DNA of 64,000 nt from Thalassoglobus sp. JC818 (GTDB lineage: Bacteria; Planctomycetota; Planctomycetia; Planctomycetales; Planctomycetaceae). This document shows, piece by piece, positions 28,514 through 37,701 of this stretch. Both the position numbers and the translations under genes were made by a program. The notes under the pieces were generated by a model that worked only from the letters and a program-made list of their open reading frames with translations, had not been told where the DNA came from and did no database searches. The stretch spans positions 62,001-126,000 of the forward strand of contig NZ_JBFEFI010000010.1 in assembly GCF_040717535.1 (NCBI RefSeq), given 5' to 3'. Position 1 is the first letter of the stretch. Every line of letters begins with the position of its first letter.

Positions 28514-30031
28514 GTAGATCTGTCGTCGCGGCAAATCGGCGAAGCGACGCCGAATTGGATCGGGCAACGGCTGATTTGCTTTTGGCGAGAGCGGAATTCG
28601 AATTCTCGCGAATCCCCAGAATTGCGTGTCACGAAGTTGGTCATGTGACAATTCTACACCTGCTTCGAACCGCGACTGATTTCCCAGCCATGGAAGAGCG
28701 TAGCAGCGATATTCAAGCCGTGATTTCGGACCAGTGATAGAACGAAACCCGAAAGCGGAATTTCCGAGGTGATAGATTCCGTTGAACCAGCGAAGTTCCC
28801 GGCTGTCCTGCCATCCCCAATGCAGAAGGCGGCAGCCGTATTCGATTTCGAAACCTCGGTAGGCCCGTTCTTGAAAGTTGTGAGTGAAAATCGTTCCGTT
28901 CGAAAAGCCGCTCATACGATCCGCCGATTCACCACCCTGATTTGGAAAGTAAGCGGTGATGCGAAAGTCACGTTCGAGCGTCAGCACTTCGATCCCGGTC
29001 GTGAATTGGTTGAAACTGTTGTCGTCGGTGGTGTTCATGTGATCGAAGTATCCATAGACACCCCAAATCCAATCCTTCTCATCGATCCAACGATATCCCA
29101 ATCCGAACATTCCGGTGCTTGCATCTTCACTGTCGAACTGAGCTCGCAGGTCGGAAAAGACGAGACTGTCGTTCGTTTCCCAGAGCGGAAGCATCCCGCG
29201 GATTTCAGTCACCGTTCGTTCTGAACCCGGCATGACCATCAGATCGATAAATGGAGCAAGATCGCTCGTTCCCAGACAAGTCTGACACTCATCCGAGAAC
29301 GACCCGGGACAGCAATCGTCTTCCATCCAATTCTGATGGAACTCTGATGAAGCGACTGGTGGCGGAATCGAGTCCATCGCTAGAAACGGGTCCGGATCAG
29401 AGAACAGTTCGGGACCAGCTGGTGATGGCTGCGGTTCGAGCACTGGCGGAGTCGCAGAGGGCGAAGGCATTGGCTCGGGAACCGGGGCCAGATCTGGCAT
29501 TTCGACTTCTGGAGGAACCGGGACGCTCATGTTCGCCGGGTCCGGTTTCGATTCGGGAAGCGGTTCAATCGCCGGACTTGGATCAGAAGAGATGAACGCT
29601 TCCGCAACAACCGGAGGCTGCGCGGGAATTTCAACCAGCTTCGGAGTCGGAGTGGCTGGGACTAACTGTTCAGATTCACTCTGCCCAGCTGTCTGCAGCA
29701 CCTGTTGAGGTTCAGCAAACTGAGTAGGTCGCACACTCTCTGTACGAGCGTTCTGTTCCCGGACAAGCTGTTCCAGATCCAGAATTCGAGGAAGACTCTC
29801 ATGCTTCGGGACAGGCCGGCATGGCGGCGGAAAGTCCCCTGTCACGAAACCAACAAACCGAGGCGGAGGAGGGGCATCACTTTGAACAAACCCCAAAAAC
29901 TTTGGCGGAGCGGGCTGTTCGGATTGCACGTATCCAATGAAGCGAGGAGGTGGAGGCGCATCGCTCTCCGCGAACGCACTGAGTGCGAAACAGAGTTGGG
30001 CAGAGAGTACGAGTCCACAAACAAGACGCAT
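28511..30031 (-). CDS. Outer-membrane protein with inverse-autotransporter-like beta-barrel
   Basis: 506 residues. A signal peptide (about 1-21, ending LSAFAE) precedes three near-identical 12-14 residue repeats (about 25-66): APPPPRFIGYVQSE, APPKFLGFVQSD and APPPPRFVGFVTGD. A Pro/Glu-rich linker runs to about 240. The C-terminal 260 residues look like a beta-barrel of the intimin/invasin type: DLRAQFDSED, GLGYRWIDEKDWIWGVYGYFD, NQFTTGIEVL and DFRITAYFP. The barrel is at the C-terminus and no passenger follows it, so the N-terminal Pro-rich part would be exposed or periplasmic. The stop codon is part of repeat copy A. Confidence 0.75.
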   Translation of the reverse strand: MRLVCGLVLSAQLCFALSAFAESDAPPPPRFIGYVQSEQPAPPKFLGFVQSDAPPPPRFVGFVTGDFPPPCRPVPKHESLPRILDLEQLVREQNARTESVRPTQFAEPQQVLQTAGQSESEQLVPATPTPKLVEIPAQPPVVAEAFISSDPSPAIEPLPESKPDPANMSVPVPPEVEMPDLAPVPEPMPSPSATPPVLEPQPSPAGPELFSDPDPFLAMDSIPPPVASSEFHQNWMEDDCCPGSFSDECQTCLGTSDLAPFIDLMVMPGSERTVTEIRGMLPLWETNDSLVFSDLRAQFDSEDASTGMFGLGYRWIDEKDWIWGVYGYFDHMNTTDDNSFNQFTTGIEVLTLERDFRITAYFPNQGGESADRMSGFSNGTIFTHNFQERAYRGFEIEYGCRLLHWGWQDSRELRWFNGIYHLGNSAFGFRSITGPKSRLEYRCYALPWLGNQSRFEAGVELSHDQLRDTQFWGFARIRIPLSPKANQPLPDPIRRRFADLPRRQIY

Positions 30032-30273
30032 TCGAAAGAACCATCCATGAAACAGTTTGCCGACTTTACTACTCGCTTCCGGCCGTTGAGGTCAATCTGC
30101 CCAGAAGATGATCAGGCTCGACGAAGAGGTCACAGGCATATTCCGCCGTTTTTACTCGGAATTTGCCCCCTCAGAAGTAACTCTCATCCAGCGATCTTGA
30201 TACTTGCAAGAGCGATGAATGGGACATTCGCTTTAGAGAATTGAAGCTGCGACAGCCCAGCTTGGAAAACACC

Positions 30274-32025
30274 CTACGGCAAATCTCGATCCGGGAGAAA
30301 TCGTTTGAGTTCTCCTCGCAGAAAGGTCTCGATATCGCGCGCAAGATCAAGCTGATAGCACTTTTGCGCCAACTCTTCACATTCAGTGATGGAGAGGTTT
30401 CGAACAAGTTGTTTGATAATCGGGACCGACTGGGGAGTCACACTGAGATTTCGCAGCCCCATTCCAATCAGTAGCGGCACGAACATCGGATTCGAAGACA
30501 TTTGCCCGCAGACCGCCACAGGCAATTTGGCATCCCGAGCGGCGAACAGGACTCTACGAACGAGGAACAAGACCGACGGATCGCTGCCATTGTAGTACTT
30601 CGCGACCATCGGATCTGATCGATCCGCAGCGAGTGTGTATTGGATCAGATCGTTTGTGCCGATCGAGAAGAAATCGACTTCGTGAGCGAATTCCTCAGCC
30701 ATGATCGCGGCCGATGGAACTTCGACCATCATCCCAACCGGGATGTGTGGATTGTGTTCGATCTTCTGCTCTTCAAGGTCCTCGCAGACATCGCGAAACA
30801 CCATTCTGGCTTGTCGAAACTCTCCAATCGAAGAAATCAACGGAAACATGACCCGGGCATTTCCGAACACAGCGGCTCGCAGGATGGCACGTAATTGGGT
30901 CTTGAAGAGTTCCAGATACTCGAGGCTGACACGAATACTTCTTAAGCCCAGTTCTGGATTACTGACTTCGTTGTAGACATGCTTCATCGCGCCGGGGATT
31001 TTATCCGCTCCGACGTCGAGTGTTCGAATCGTTACCGGTCGTTCGCCGAAAGTGTCAATTACTTTTCGATACGCCTGATAATGGTCTTCTTCGGAACGTT
31101 CTCCCATCGCACCGAGGTACAGAAACTCGGTGCGGTACAACCCGATTCCATCAGCCCCGCGTTCCTTACATTGATCGGCTTCTTCCGGGAATTCGATGTT
31201 CCCGCACACCTCAATCGAAACGCCATCAGTCGTGATCGCCTGTCCCACACCGAGTTTGCGGAGCGCCTGAGACTTCGACTGGAATCGCTCTTTGATCAAC
31301 CGGTACTTTTCGAGAGTTTTCTCATCAGGGCCGATGATCAATCGCCCCTCAGTTCCGTCCAGAATGACGGTTTCACCTCCGGAGATATCGGTGAGAAAAT
31401 CTCCGACTCCGACAATGGCCGGGATTTCCAGAGCGCCTGCAAGAATCGCTGTGTGGCTGGTACTGCCGCCTTTTTCAGTGGCGAATCCCTGCACGAACTT
31501 GCGGTTGAGCCCCGCAGTCTCGCTGGGGGTTAAGTTGTAAGCGAGAACGATCACTTCAGTTGTCAGGTGCGACAATTCTTCCCGTTGTTCACCGAGAAGA
31601 TGTCGAAGCAAGCTGCGTTCGAGATCGAAGATGTCAGCAGCACGTTCGGCGAGATACTGATCTCCAAGATGCTGAAGTTCTTTCGCGTAGCGTCTCAAGA
31701 TTTGAGATGAGGCATGCTCGGGAGATTCGTGATCGTCCCGGATTCGTCGTTCGATCTGCTCGATCAGCTTGGGATCTCGTACGAACTGTAGATGGGCTCC
31801 AAAGATCGAAGCGTATTCTTTGCCGAGGTGCTGGGCAGCCAGCGACTCGTTCGCCGCGATTTCTTGAGCGACTTTTTCCAAAGCAGCGTGGAGACGTTCC
31901 ACTTCCACGTCGACAGCATCTACGCTGACTGAGTCCTTGGGGATTCGAAAGTCTTCAACCCCTAAGACAAATGCTGGTCCAATCGCGACACCGGGTGAAA
32001 CAGCAATCCCATGTCTGACCTGCAT
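30274..32025 (-). CDS. ptsI: Phosphoenolpyruvate-protein phosphotransferase (PTS enzyme I)
   Basis: 583 residues, normal for EI (E. coli 575). It takes phosphate from PEP on the active His191 (GGSTSHTAIL) and passes it to HPr. The HPr-binding helical domain lies at about 30-145, and the PEP-binding barrel at about 260-545 with GIGLYRTEFLYLG, NPELGLRSIR, VPVGMMVEVPSA and FFSIGTNDLIQY. The catalytic Cys of the PEP site is in VAVCGQMSSNP (near 504). It ends a minus-strand cluster hpf-ptsN-ptsH-ptsI. As no sugar-specific EIIB/EIIC gene lies nearby, it probably feeds a regulatory nitrogen-type PTS. Confidence 0.95.
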   Translation of the reverse strand: MQVRHGIAVSPGVAIGPAFVLGVEDFRIPKDSVSVDAVDVEVERLHAALEKVAQEIAANESLAAQHLGKEYASIFGAHLQFVRDPKLIEQIERRIRDDHESPEHASSQILRRYAKELQHLGDQYLAERAADIFDLERSLLRHLLGEQREELSHLTTEVIVLAYNLTPSETAGLNRKFVQGFATEKGGSTSHTAILAGALEIPAIVGVGDFLTDISGGETVILDGTEGRLIIGPDEKTLEKYRLIKERFQSKSQALRKLGVGQAITTDGVSIEVCGNIEFPEEADQCKERGADGIGLYRTEFLYLGAMGERSEEDHYQAYRKVIDTFGERPVTIRTLDVGADKIPGAMKHVYNEVSNPELGLRSIRVSLEYLELFKTQLRAILRAAVFGNARVMFPLISSIGEFRQARMVFRDVCEDLEEQKIEHNPHIPVGMMVEVPSAAIMAEEFAHEVDFFSIGTNDLIQYTLAADRSDPMVAKYYNGSDPSVLFLVRRVLFAARDAKLPVAVCGQMSSNPMFVPLLIGMGLRNLSVTPQSVPIIKQLVRNLSITECEELAQKCYQLDLARDIETFLRGELKRFLPDRDLP

Positions 32026-32109
32026 TGAATTCCTCGAAACGGTATGTCATCACTCTCGATGGCTGTCCACCTGCGCGATGGAGGTCCATCTGTTACTCGC
32101 GACCGATTA

Positions 32110-32391
32110 CTACGATGGCTCTTCGGGTCGAGAGAGCAATTCCTCGAGTTCATTCAGGACCTGCTCAGCTTCATCCCCGGTTGCTTCCAGTTCCAGCATC
32201 GAATCAGGAACCGCGGCAAGCTGCACGAGGTCAAACATTGAGGAAGCATCGGCAGTCTTGTCGCCATAGGTGATTCGAACCTGCCCCGAATGACGACCCA
32301 CGAGAGCAATCACATTCGAGCATGCACGAATGTGAAGCCCCTGCGTAATCTTGAGTCGCACCGTTCGGCGGAGCACAATCGAACCATTCAT
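32110..32391 (-). CDS. ptsH: HPr-like phosphocarrier protein
   Basis: 93 residues, the normal HPr size. The phospho-accepting His20 lies in QGLHIRACSNVIAL; typical HPr has GLHARPA, so the residues after His differ (Ile and the Arg kept, Pro replaced by Ala-Cys). The regulatory Ser region is DASSMFDLVQLA, near the HPr Ser46 site. It lies 84 bp upstream of ptsI. No hprK gene is in the window, so Ser phosphorylation is unproven. The divergence fits an NPr-like role in regulation rather than sugar uptake. Confidence 0.9.
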   Translation of the reverse strand: MNGSIVLRRTVRLKITQGLHIRACSNVIALVGRHSGQVRITYGDKTADASSMFDLVQLAAVPDSMLELEATGDEAEQVLNELEELLSRPEEPS

Positions 32392-32543
32392 GAGTCCTGA
32401 ATAGACTTTCTTTTGGAGAAATCAGTGGCGACTCGAAACAACCCAAGTTCTCAGTGACGGCACGAAACCTCACTTTGACCAGGATTCCTCGAATGCCATT
32501 CCCTTACCGCGAATCTCTCACAAGAGTTTAGAAATCGGAATTT

Positions 32544-33014
32544 TTACACGAGGTTTTCGTCAGCTTCCTGCAACAGATCGACGACTTGCTTCTGCGTTGT
32601 CGATTGCTTGAGGAAACTACAAAAGTCGTCTTTCTTCAAGTATCGAGTGATTGTTTCCAACCCGCGAAGATGGTCACCTGGTCGGTCGGGGGGAGAAATC
32701 AGCAGGAACAGAATGTAAACTGCTTCTCCGTCGAGGCTTTCAAAATCTAATCCATCGTGACACAGAGCCACTGTGGCGATGATGGATTCGACGGAAGGGT
32801 GCTTCGTATGTGGGACGGCAACTCCGCGGCCGATACCGGTCGAACCGAGTTCTTCTCGCTTGAGAATCGCCGCAACGATCGCTTCTTCATCAACTTCCCG
32901 AATCTTGCCGGCTGCTTTGAGGCTAGCCACCATCTGCCGAATTGCAGATTCCTTCGACTCGGCTTTGAGCTCTGGAAGGATCGCATCTGGAACGACAAAC
33001 TCGTTGAGTTTCAT
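32544..33014 (-). CDS. ptsN: PTS EIIA protein of the fructose/nitrogen-regulatory type
   Basis: 156 residues from the ATG at 33014 ([10 protein letters not shown]); an in-frame start at 33044 would add ten residues. The EIIA-2 fold is recognisable by [20 protein letters not shown] with phospho-accepting His69, [27 protein letters not shown] and the Leu-rich helix after it. In other bacteria EIIA-Ntr receives phosphate from NPr and controls transporters, sensor kinases or the stringent response. It is located between hpf and ptsH, as in the rpoN-hpf-ptsN type clusters of proteobacteria; rpoN itself is not in the window. Confidence 0.9.
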   Translation of the reverse strand: MKLNEFVVPDAILPELKAESKESAIRQMVASLKAAGKIREVDEEAIVAAILKREELGSTGIGRGVAVPHTKHPSVESIIATVALCHDGLDFESLDGEAVYILFLLISPPDRPGDHLRGLETITRYLKKDDFCSFLKQSTTQKQVVDLLQEADENLV

Positions 33015-33138
33015 GTGTCGCGGTTCCTGGTCAATAAATCTCAAAATGAGTTGCTGCGGCGACGACTCGAATTAGACCGTCTTCCCAAACAACATGAACA
33101 TCTAGCGCGTCGTTTCAACGACAAAATCCTGATGACGA

Positions 33139-33498
33139 TTACTCGTCGTCATCGCTACCGACAACTTGATCCGAGACAACTTCGTTCAGTGGCTTGTCTC
33201 GCCGATGATCTGTCAGCTTCCCTTTGTATTTTCGAATCTGTTGTTCCATCTTTGCCAGAACCTGGTCAAAACATGGCCCCACTTCGTCAGCACTTGTTTC
33301 GTGATGAGTTACGAAGTCGTGTTTGTGTTCGGCATCAACCAGCATTTCGACGCGAACTCGATCACCTTCGTAATCCAGTGTCACTTGAATCGCTGTCACG
33401 CGTTCGAAGTAGTGGAGTAACTTCTCCGCCTTGCGAGTGATGTAGTCGCGAAAATCCTCGCTAATTTCACCATGACGACACGTAATCGCGACTTGCAC
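33139..33498 (-). CDS. hpf: Short ribosome hibernation promoting factor/RaiA family
   Basis: 119 residues starting MQVAITCRHGEISEDFRDYI. The beta-alpha-beta-beta-beta-alpha fold of the HPF/YfiA family is seen in the stretch AEKLLHYFERVTAIQVTL, RVEMLVDAEHKH and helix SADEVGPCFDQVLAKMEQQIRK split by turns. There is no C-terminal dimerisation domain, so it is the short form, which in E. coli works together with RMF. It sits at the head of the PTS cluster, linking ribosome parking and PTS signalling. Confidence 0.93.
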   Translation of the reverse strand: MQVAITCRHGEISEDFRDYITRKAEKLLHYFERVTAIQVTLDYEGDRVRVEMLVDAEHKHDFVTHHETSADEVGPCFDQVLAKMEQQIRKYKGKLTDHRRDKPLNEVVSDQVVGSDDDE

Positions 33499-33859
33499 CG
33501 GGCAACCTCTTTCAACAAACAGCAGACGGTTTCAAACAAATGTGCTCAAATGACACGACAAATGGTCAAGACTCAAAACGCGATTTTAGTTCAACGTGGA
33601 CGTGCGTCAATTCACTTCTCGAATTCGCTGGGGCAAGTTGTGACTCAACGACATGCATTGATCCGTTGATAAGCGACTGCCCAAACATTGAATTCATTCC
33701 CACTCGACTCAGAATCACGTAGTTGAGTGATCAAGATTCATTGAATTGAAGTATTGCGTACGAATCTTGAAAGACAACTCCAAGACAGCTCGGGAATTGA
33801 TTCCGCTGCTCAGGAAGCATCAGAACATTGCTGACGACCTTTGATCAGCCCGCAGTCAC
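33499..33859 (-). other. Intergenic region upstream of hpf with a long-looped inverted repeat
   Basis: 361 bp between the lipoprotein gene and hpf. TCAAGATTC (33731-33739) and GAATCTTGA (33762-33770) form a perfect 9-bp inverted repeat with a 22-nt loop that itself contains CGTACG-like symmetry. No U-tract follows on either strand. It could be a binding site or an RNA structure; the hpf promoter is expected in this stretch. Confidence 0.45.
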
Positions 33860-34363
33860 TCAGTGAGCGTGATCATGGTCATGATCGTGTGTCACTTTTG
33901 CAGTCATCGATTTGTCACCAGCTTTGACTTCAACCTGACCGGTGATTTCCTCGATGTCGTCGACCGATTCAGGCAACGCTCCCTCAGCAGATGTGAATCG
34001 AGACGTCGTCCCCTCTGCTTCACCTTCGAGCGGATTCGCAGCCAGTTCAATGACGGTTACGTCATCTCCTTCTCCCAGCATGAGAGTTGACGTGGCCGCT
34101 TCTAACGGAACAGCGGTCTCTGCATCATCACCGAGAATATAGACCGAGACTAAACCGTCAGAGTACACGATCTCTCCGTGATAGTCGCCGAACTCCAGAA
34201 TGTGACCACCATGCGGGCCTTCAGCATGATGGTGATCATGGACCGGATCGGTATTGACGACGTCGTCCACATCTCCGAGTTCGCGATAGCCATCATCAGA
34301 TCCGCATCCGTGAATGGCGACCATCAACCCCAGAGCCAGAAAGCCTGCAGAGTACCTACCCAT
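33860..34363 (-). CDS. Small lipoprotein with His/Asp-rich ends
   Basis: 167 residues from the ATG at 34363, preceded by GGAGAGG. The N-terminus MGRYSAGFLALGLMVAIHGC is a lipoprotein signal with the lipid-accepting Cys at about 20. The mature protein is rich in Asp, Glu and His, with DPVHDHHHAEGPHGGH near its start and THDHDHDHAH at its C-terminus. Such clusters bind zinc, nickel or copper in other proteins. The middle, with GEIVYSDGLVSVYILGDDAE and ATSTLMLGEGDD, is beta-rich. Probably anchored to the outer or inner membrane facing the periplasm. Confidence 0.8.
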   Translation of the reverse strand: MGRYSAGFLALGLMVAIHGCGSDDGYRELGDVDDVVNTDPVHDHHHAEGPHGGHILEFGDYHGEIVYSDGLVSVYILGDDAETAVPLEAATSTLMLGEGDDVTVIELAANPLEGEAEGTTSRFTSAEGALPESVDDIEEITGQVEVKAGDKSMTAKVTHDHDHDHAH

Positions 34364-34481
34364 CGACCTCTCCAAGAATGAATGAATCACTGAAAAGCAG
34401 CTACGAACACGCCGAATGTGGATGCATTCAATCAATTCGATTGACTATCCACAATTCAAACGAGTTGGCGGCAATGAAAGA

Positions 34482-35264
34482 TTACTGTTTCCCCTCGGCT
34501 CGATTTGACCACCATGGCAAACTGATTCCCCCATCCATGACGACGGTGCTGCCGGTCATGTAATCGCTCTCGCTGCTCATCATAAACGCGGCAAGCTTTC
34601 CAATTTCTTCAGGTTGGCCCAGTCGCCCCCACGGAATGTTCTTGGCGCCACTTTCGAGTTGTTCTTCAGAGAAGAATTTTCGTTCTCCCGGTGTGTCGAT
34701 CCAGCCCGGATGCACAATGTTCACGCGAATTCGATGCTGTGCGAGTTCGATGGCCGCCGTTCGTCCCATTTGGTCGATGGCTGCTTTGGCCATGTTGTAG
34801 GCCATGGCTGTCGGAATCGGGATTGTCGCGTGCGGGGAACTGATCACGAGAATTGCTCCTCCGTTCCCTTGTCGAATCATCTGCTGAGCGGAAGCACGTA
34901 CACCGAAGAAAGCTCCCCACATTGAGACATCGATCGTGCGGCGGAAACCTTCCATATCTGCATCGACCATCAGTTCTCGGTCACTGTAGGCGGCGTTTGA
35001 AACAAAACCGTTGAGTTCGCCCCACTCTTTGACGACTTCCTCGATCAGATTTTCGATCGCACTCTGCTCGGCAACGTCTCCCTGTAAGACCAGGCACTCG
35101 CGTCCCATTCCGCGAATTTCATCTGCCAGACTCTCGGCAGCATCAGAACTGGACCGATAGTTGACCGCGACATCCGCCCCTGCGCGAGCCAATTCGAGAG
35201 CGCATCCTCGTCCGATCCCTTGAGATGCACCGGTAACGAGGATCTTTTGATGACTCAAATCCAT
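34482..35264 (-). CDS. Short-chain dehydrogenase/reductase
   Basis: 260 residues from the ATG at 35264 (MDLSHQKILVTG); upstream in-frame starts add a non-conserved extension. The SDR hallmarks are complete: GASQGIGRG for cofactor binding (about 13-21), NAAYSDRE (the NAG-like motif), catalytic Ser in VISSPHA and Tyr/Lys in AYNMAKAA. The Arg in AVNYRSS after the second strand favours NADP(H). The closest groups are glucose-1-dehydrogenase-like and 3-oxoacyl-ACP reductase-like SDRs; the substrate cannot be decided. Cytosolic. Confidence 0.9.
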   Translation of the reverse strand: MDLSHQKILVTGASQGIGRGCALELARAGADVAVNYRSSSDAAESLADEIRGMGRECLVLQGDVAEQSAIENLIEEVVKEWGELNGFVSNAAYSDRELMVDADMEGFRRTIDVSMWGAFFGVRASAQQMIRQGNGGAILVISSPHATIPIPTAMAYNMAKAAIDQMGRTAAIELAQHRIRVNIVHPGWIDTPGERKFFSEEQLESGAKNIPWGRLGQPEEIGKLAAFMMSSESDYMTGSTVVMDGGISLPWWSNRAEGKQ

Positions 35265-35627
35265 GGATCGCTTTCTGATAGACTTTTGATAGCTGAATTG
35301 AGAAGGAAGAAGTGATTTACTGAACTTTATCAATGTCCACGAAGTGCTGAAGCCGACCGCCGTCGTGAATAACTGGCGATCCAGAAAACAGTTTCGAGAC
35401 ACGTCCTAAGATAGCAAAGTCATTCCCTCACCCCAAATGCTGCGGAATTTCGAATTGCAGTGTTTTCCGTACCGTGAGGACCGATGGTCAGAACGACTGG
35501 AAACTTGCTTCACCAAGAAATCGCAACTCGCTGAGTGTTCATTGCCGTCTGAAGAGATTTAAACTCCAATCATTGCAAAAAGCCCGCTCGACTCTTCCAT
35601 CGCTCTTGAAACCTTGATCGCGACAAG
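35265..35627 (-). other. Intergenic region between SDR and pdxJ
   Basis: 363 bp with minus-strand genes on both sides. I saw no repeat, terminator with a U-tract, or small gene in it. It should hold the promoter of the SDR gene. Confidence 0.4.
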
Positions 35628-36341
35628 CTACGCGATCAATTCTTTCATCTCACGAACTGCTTTTTCGAGTCCCACAAAGACAGCCCGGGCGATGATGCTG
35701 TGACCGATGTTCAACTCACCGACGCCCGGAATTCGAGCGACAGGCACAACATTGCGGTATGTCAGTCCGTGTCCCATGTGCAGCAACAGTCCGGAATTTA
35801 GGGCAACTTCCCCAGCCCGATAGAGCTGATCGAGTTCCGCTTTTCGGCTCTTCTGGTCAACAGCATCTGCATACCGTCCAGTATGCAATTCGACAGCTTC
35901 CGCTCCGAGTTCTCGTGAAGCTTCGATCTGCTTTTCGTCCGGATCGATGAACAAACTGACTTCAATTCCGGCAGATTGAAGTCGATCGACACAACGTTTG
36001 ACCCGGTCTCGATGAGTCACGACATCAAGTCCCCCTTCAGTGGTGACTTCTTCACGTTTCTCCGGAACCAAAGTGCACTGATCTGGCATAACTTTTAGAG
36101 CAATGTCTGTGATTTCTTCTTCTGCCGCCATTTCGAGATTCAGTTTGACTTGAACCGTCTCCTTCAGCGTGAAGACATCACGATCCTGAATGTGTCGCCG
36201 ATCCTCGCGCAGGTGGACGGTAATCGTATCTGCACCGGCCAGTTCAGAGATCACCGCTCCCCAGACGGGATCGGGTTCATATGTTCGGCGTGCCTGACGG
36301 ATCGTTGCAATATGGTCAATGTTGACTCCAAGCTCAGCCAC
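35628..36341 (-). CDS. pdxJ: Pyridoxine 5'-phosphate synthase
   Basis: 237 residues from the GTG at 36341, which has AGGAG seven bases upstream; another GTG two codons earlier is too close to it. PdxJ joins 1-amino-acetone-3-phosphate with deoxyxylulose-5-phosphate in vitamin B6 synthesis. The barrel shows [37 protein letters not shown] (active His and Glu/Arg), [27 protein letters not shown] and [17 protein letters not shown]. Length fits E. coli PdxJ (243). Cytosolic. Placed 154 bp downstream of gcvT on the same strand. Confidence 0.96.
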   Translation of the reverse strand: MAELGVNIDHIATIRQARRTYEPDPVWGAVISELAGADTITVHLREDRRHIQDRDVFTLKETVQVKLNLEMAAEEEITDIALKVMPDQCTLVPEKREEVTTEGGLDVVTHRDRVKRCVDRLQSAGIEVSLFIDPDEKQIEASRELGAEAVELHTGRYADAVDQKSRKAELDQLYRAGEVALNSGLLLHMGHGLTYRNVVPVARIPGVGELNIGHSIIARAVFVGLEKAVREMKELIA

Positions 36342-36495
36342 AATCACTCTCCTGTAAATTGTTTCAAGGTGGACTTGTCGACGGACTTTGCTCCCGCCAA
36401 TCAAGCAGGATTGACGATCGATTTAAAACAACACGCCGGGTTTCAGAGTCGCGGGTCGGCAAAGATCAATGTCAGGAGGACTTCACGCCCTCTGT

Positions 36496-37581
36496 TCATG
36501 ATCGTTTATAGAATGGAAGCGCCGTGACCTCTCCGGGTTCGCGTTTCCCTCGAATATCGACCTCAACCGCTGTACCAGGAGTGGCGTATTTTGGATCGAT
36601 GTACCCCATCGCAAGTGACTTCTGAAGCGTCGGAGAGAACGTCCCGGAGGTGACTTTTCCGACCTGCTCTGCCTCGACGTGCAATGTCGCCCCCTCGCGA
36701 GCAATCCGCCGGCCAGACAACATCACGCCAATTCGCTTGGGAAGTGATTCTGATTCGTTTGCTTTTTGACGAATCGCTTCGTGACCGAGAAAAGAACTCT
36801 TCTTGAGTTTGACCCCGAAAGACAAGCCTGCCGTTATTGGATCGACGGTCTCATCCATTTCGTGCCCGTAAAGCGGCATGGCTGCTTCGAGTCGTAAGGT
36901 ATCGCGACACCCGAGTCCACACGGTTTAAGGCCCGACTGCTCACCGGCCGCGGCGCAAGCCGTCCACACTTTCACTGCCTCGGCATTTTCGACAATGACT
37001 TCAAATCCATCTTCGCCAGTGTATCCCGTGCGGCTGACGAGGGCTTCAACACCGTCAACGCGACCTCGCTGGACGGTGTAGTACTTCATCGCAGACAGAT
37101 CAACATCCGTCAGAGTGCTCAAAATCGCCTGCGACTGTGGCCCCTGAATCGCTAACATGAACGTCTCTTGAGTTCTGTCATCAATTTCCACGTCAAAGCC
37201 AGATCGATGTACCTCAAACCAAGCGAGAATTTTCTCTCGATTGGAAGCGTTCACCACAACGAGAAACTCTGTTTCGAGATTGTAGATCAGGACGTCGTCG
37301 AGAATTCCGCCAGACTCATTACAGACGAGCGAATACCGAACTTGTCCCGGCTTGGTCTGTGCGACATGGTTGGTCGCCACATGATCCAGAAATGCGACAG
37401 CCCCTTCACCCCGCACCCAGATTCGTCCCATGTGTGCGATATCAAAGAGACCACAGCTTTGACGAACCGAATCATGCTCTTCAACAATTGACGAGTACTG
37501 AATGGGCATCGACCACCCCGCGAAGTCGACCATTCGCGCTCCTGATTCCTGATGCCAGTTTGACAAAGCTGTCTGTAACAT
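36496..37581 (-). CDS. gcvT: Glycine cleavage system T protein (aminomethyltransferase)
   Basis: 361 residues from the ATG at 37581, with AGGA upstream; an earlier frame start at 37623 adds 14 doubtful residues. GcvT transfers the methylene group from aminomethylated GcvH to tetrahydrofolate, releasing ammonia. Motifs: GARMVDFAGWSMPIQY, the catalytic Asp in LFDIAHMGR, SLVCNESGGILDD, RTGYTGEDGFEV, CRDTLRLEAAMPLYGHE and KVTSGTFSPTLQKSLAMGY. Other gcv genes (gcvH, gcvP) are not in the window, so the system is split or lies elsewhere. Confidence 0.96.
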   Translation of the reverse strand: MLQTALSNWHQESGARMVDFAGWSMPIQYSSIVEEHDSVRQSCGLFDIAHMGRIWVRGEGAVAFLDHVATNHVAQTKPGQVRYSLVCNESGGILDDVLIYNLETEFLVVVNASNREKILAWFEVHRSGFDVEIDDRTQETFMLAIQGPQSQAILSTLTDVDLSAMKYYTVQRGRVDGVEALVSRTGYTGEDGFEVIVENAEAVKVWTACAAAGEQSGLKPCGLGCRDTLRLEAAMPLYGHEMDETVDPITAGLSFGVKLKKSSFLGHEAIRQKANESESLPKRIGVMLSGRRIAREGATLHVEAEQVGKVTSGTFSPTLQKSLAMGYIDPKYATPGTAVEVDIRGKREPGEVTALPFYKRS

Positions 37582-37701
37582 GATTTTTTCCTGATTCAGT
37601 CGACTCGTAACACACTCACGCAACTCAGCACGCTCATCGATTGACGAGCATCTTGCAGACTTCGCGATTGATTATCCAATGATTATAGAGAATTCTATCA
37701 A

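Noticed and set aside
28408-28737. 109-codon plus-strand open frame
   Set aside because: It is antisense to the barrel of the outer-membrane protein and passes through repeat copy A; no domain.
37582-37701. Glycine riboswitch upstream of gcvT
   Set aside because: Only 120 bp separate gcvT from the divergent gene and the typical tandem-aptamer pattern was not seen.
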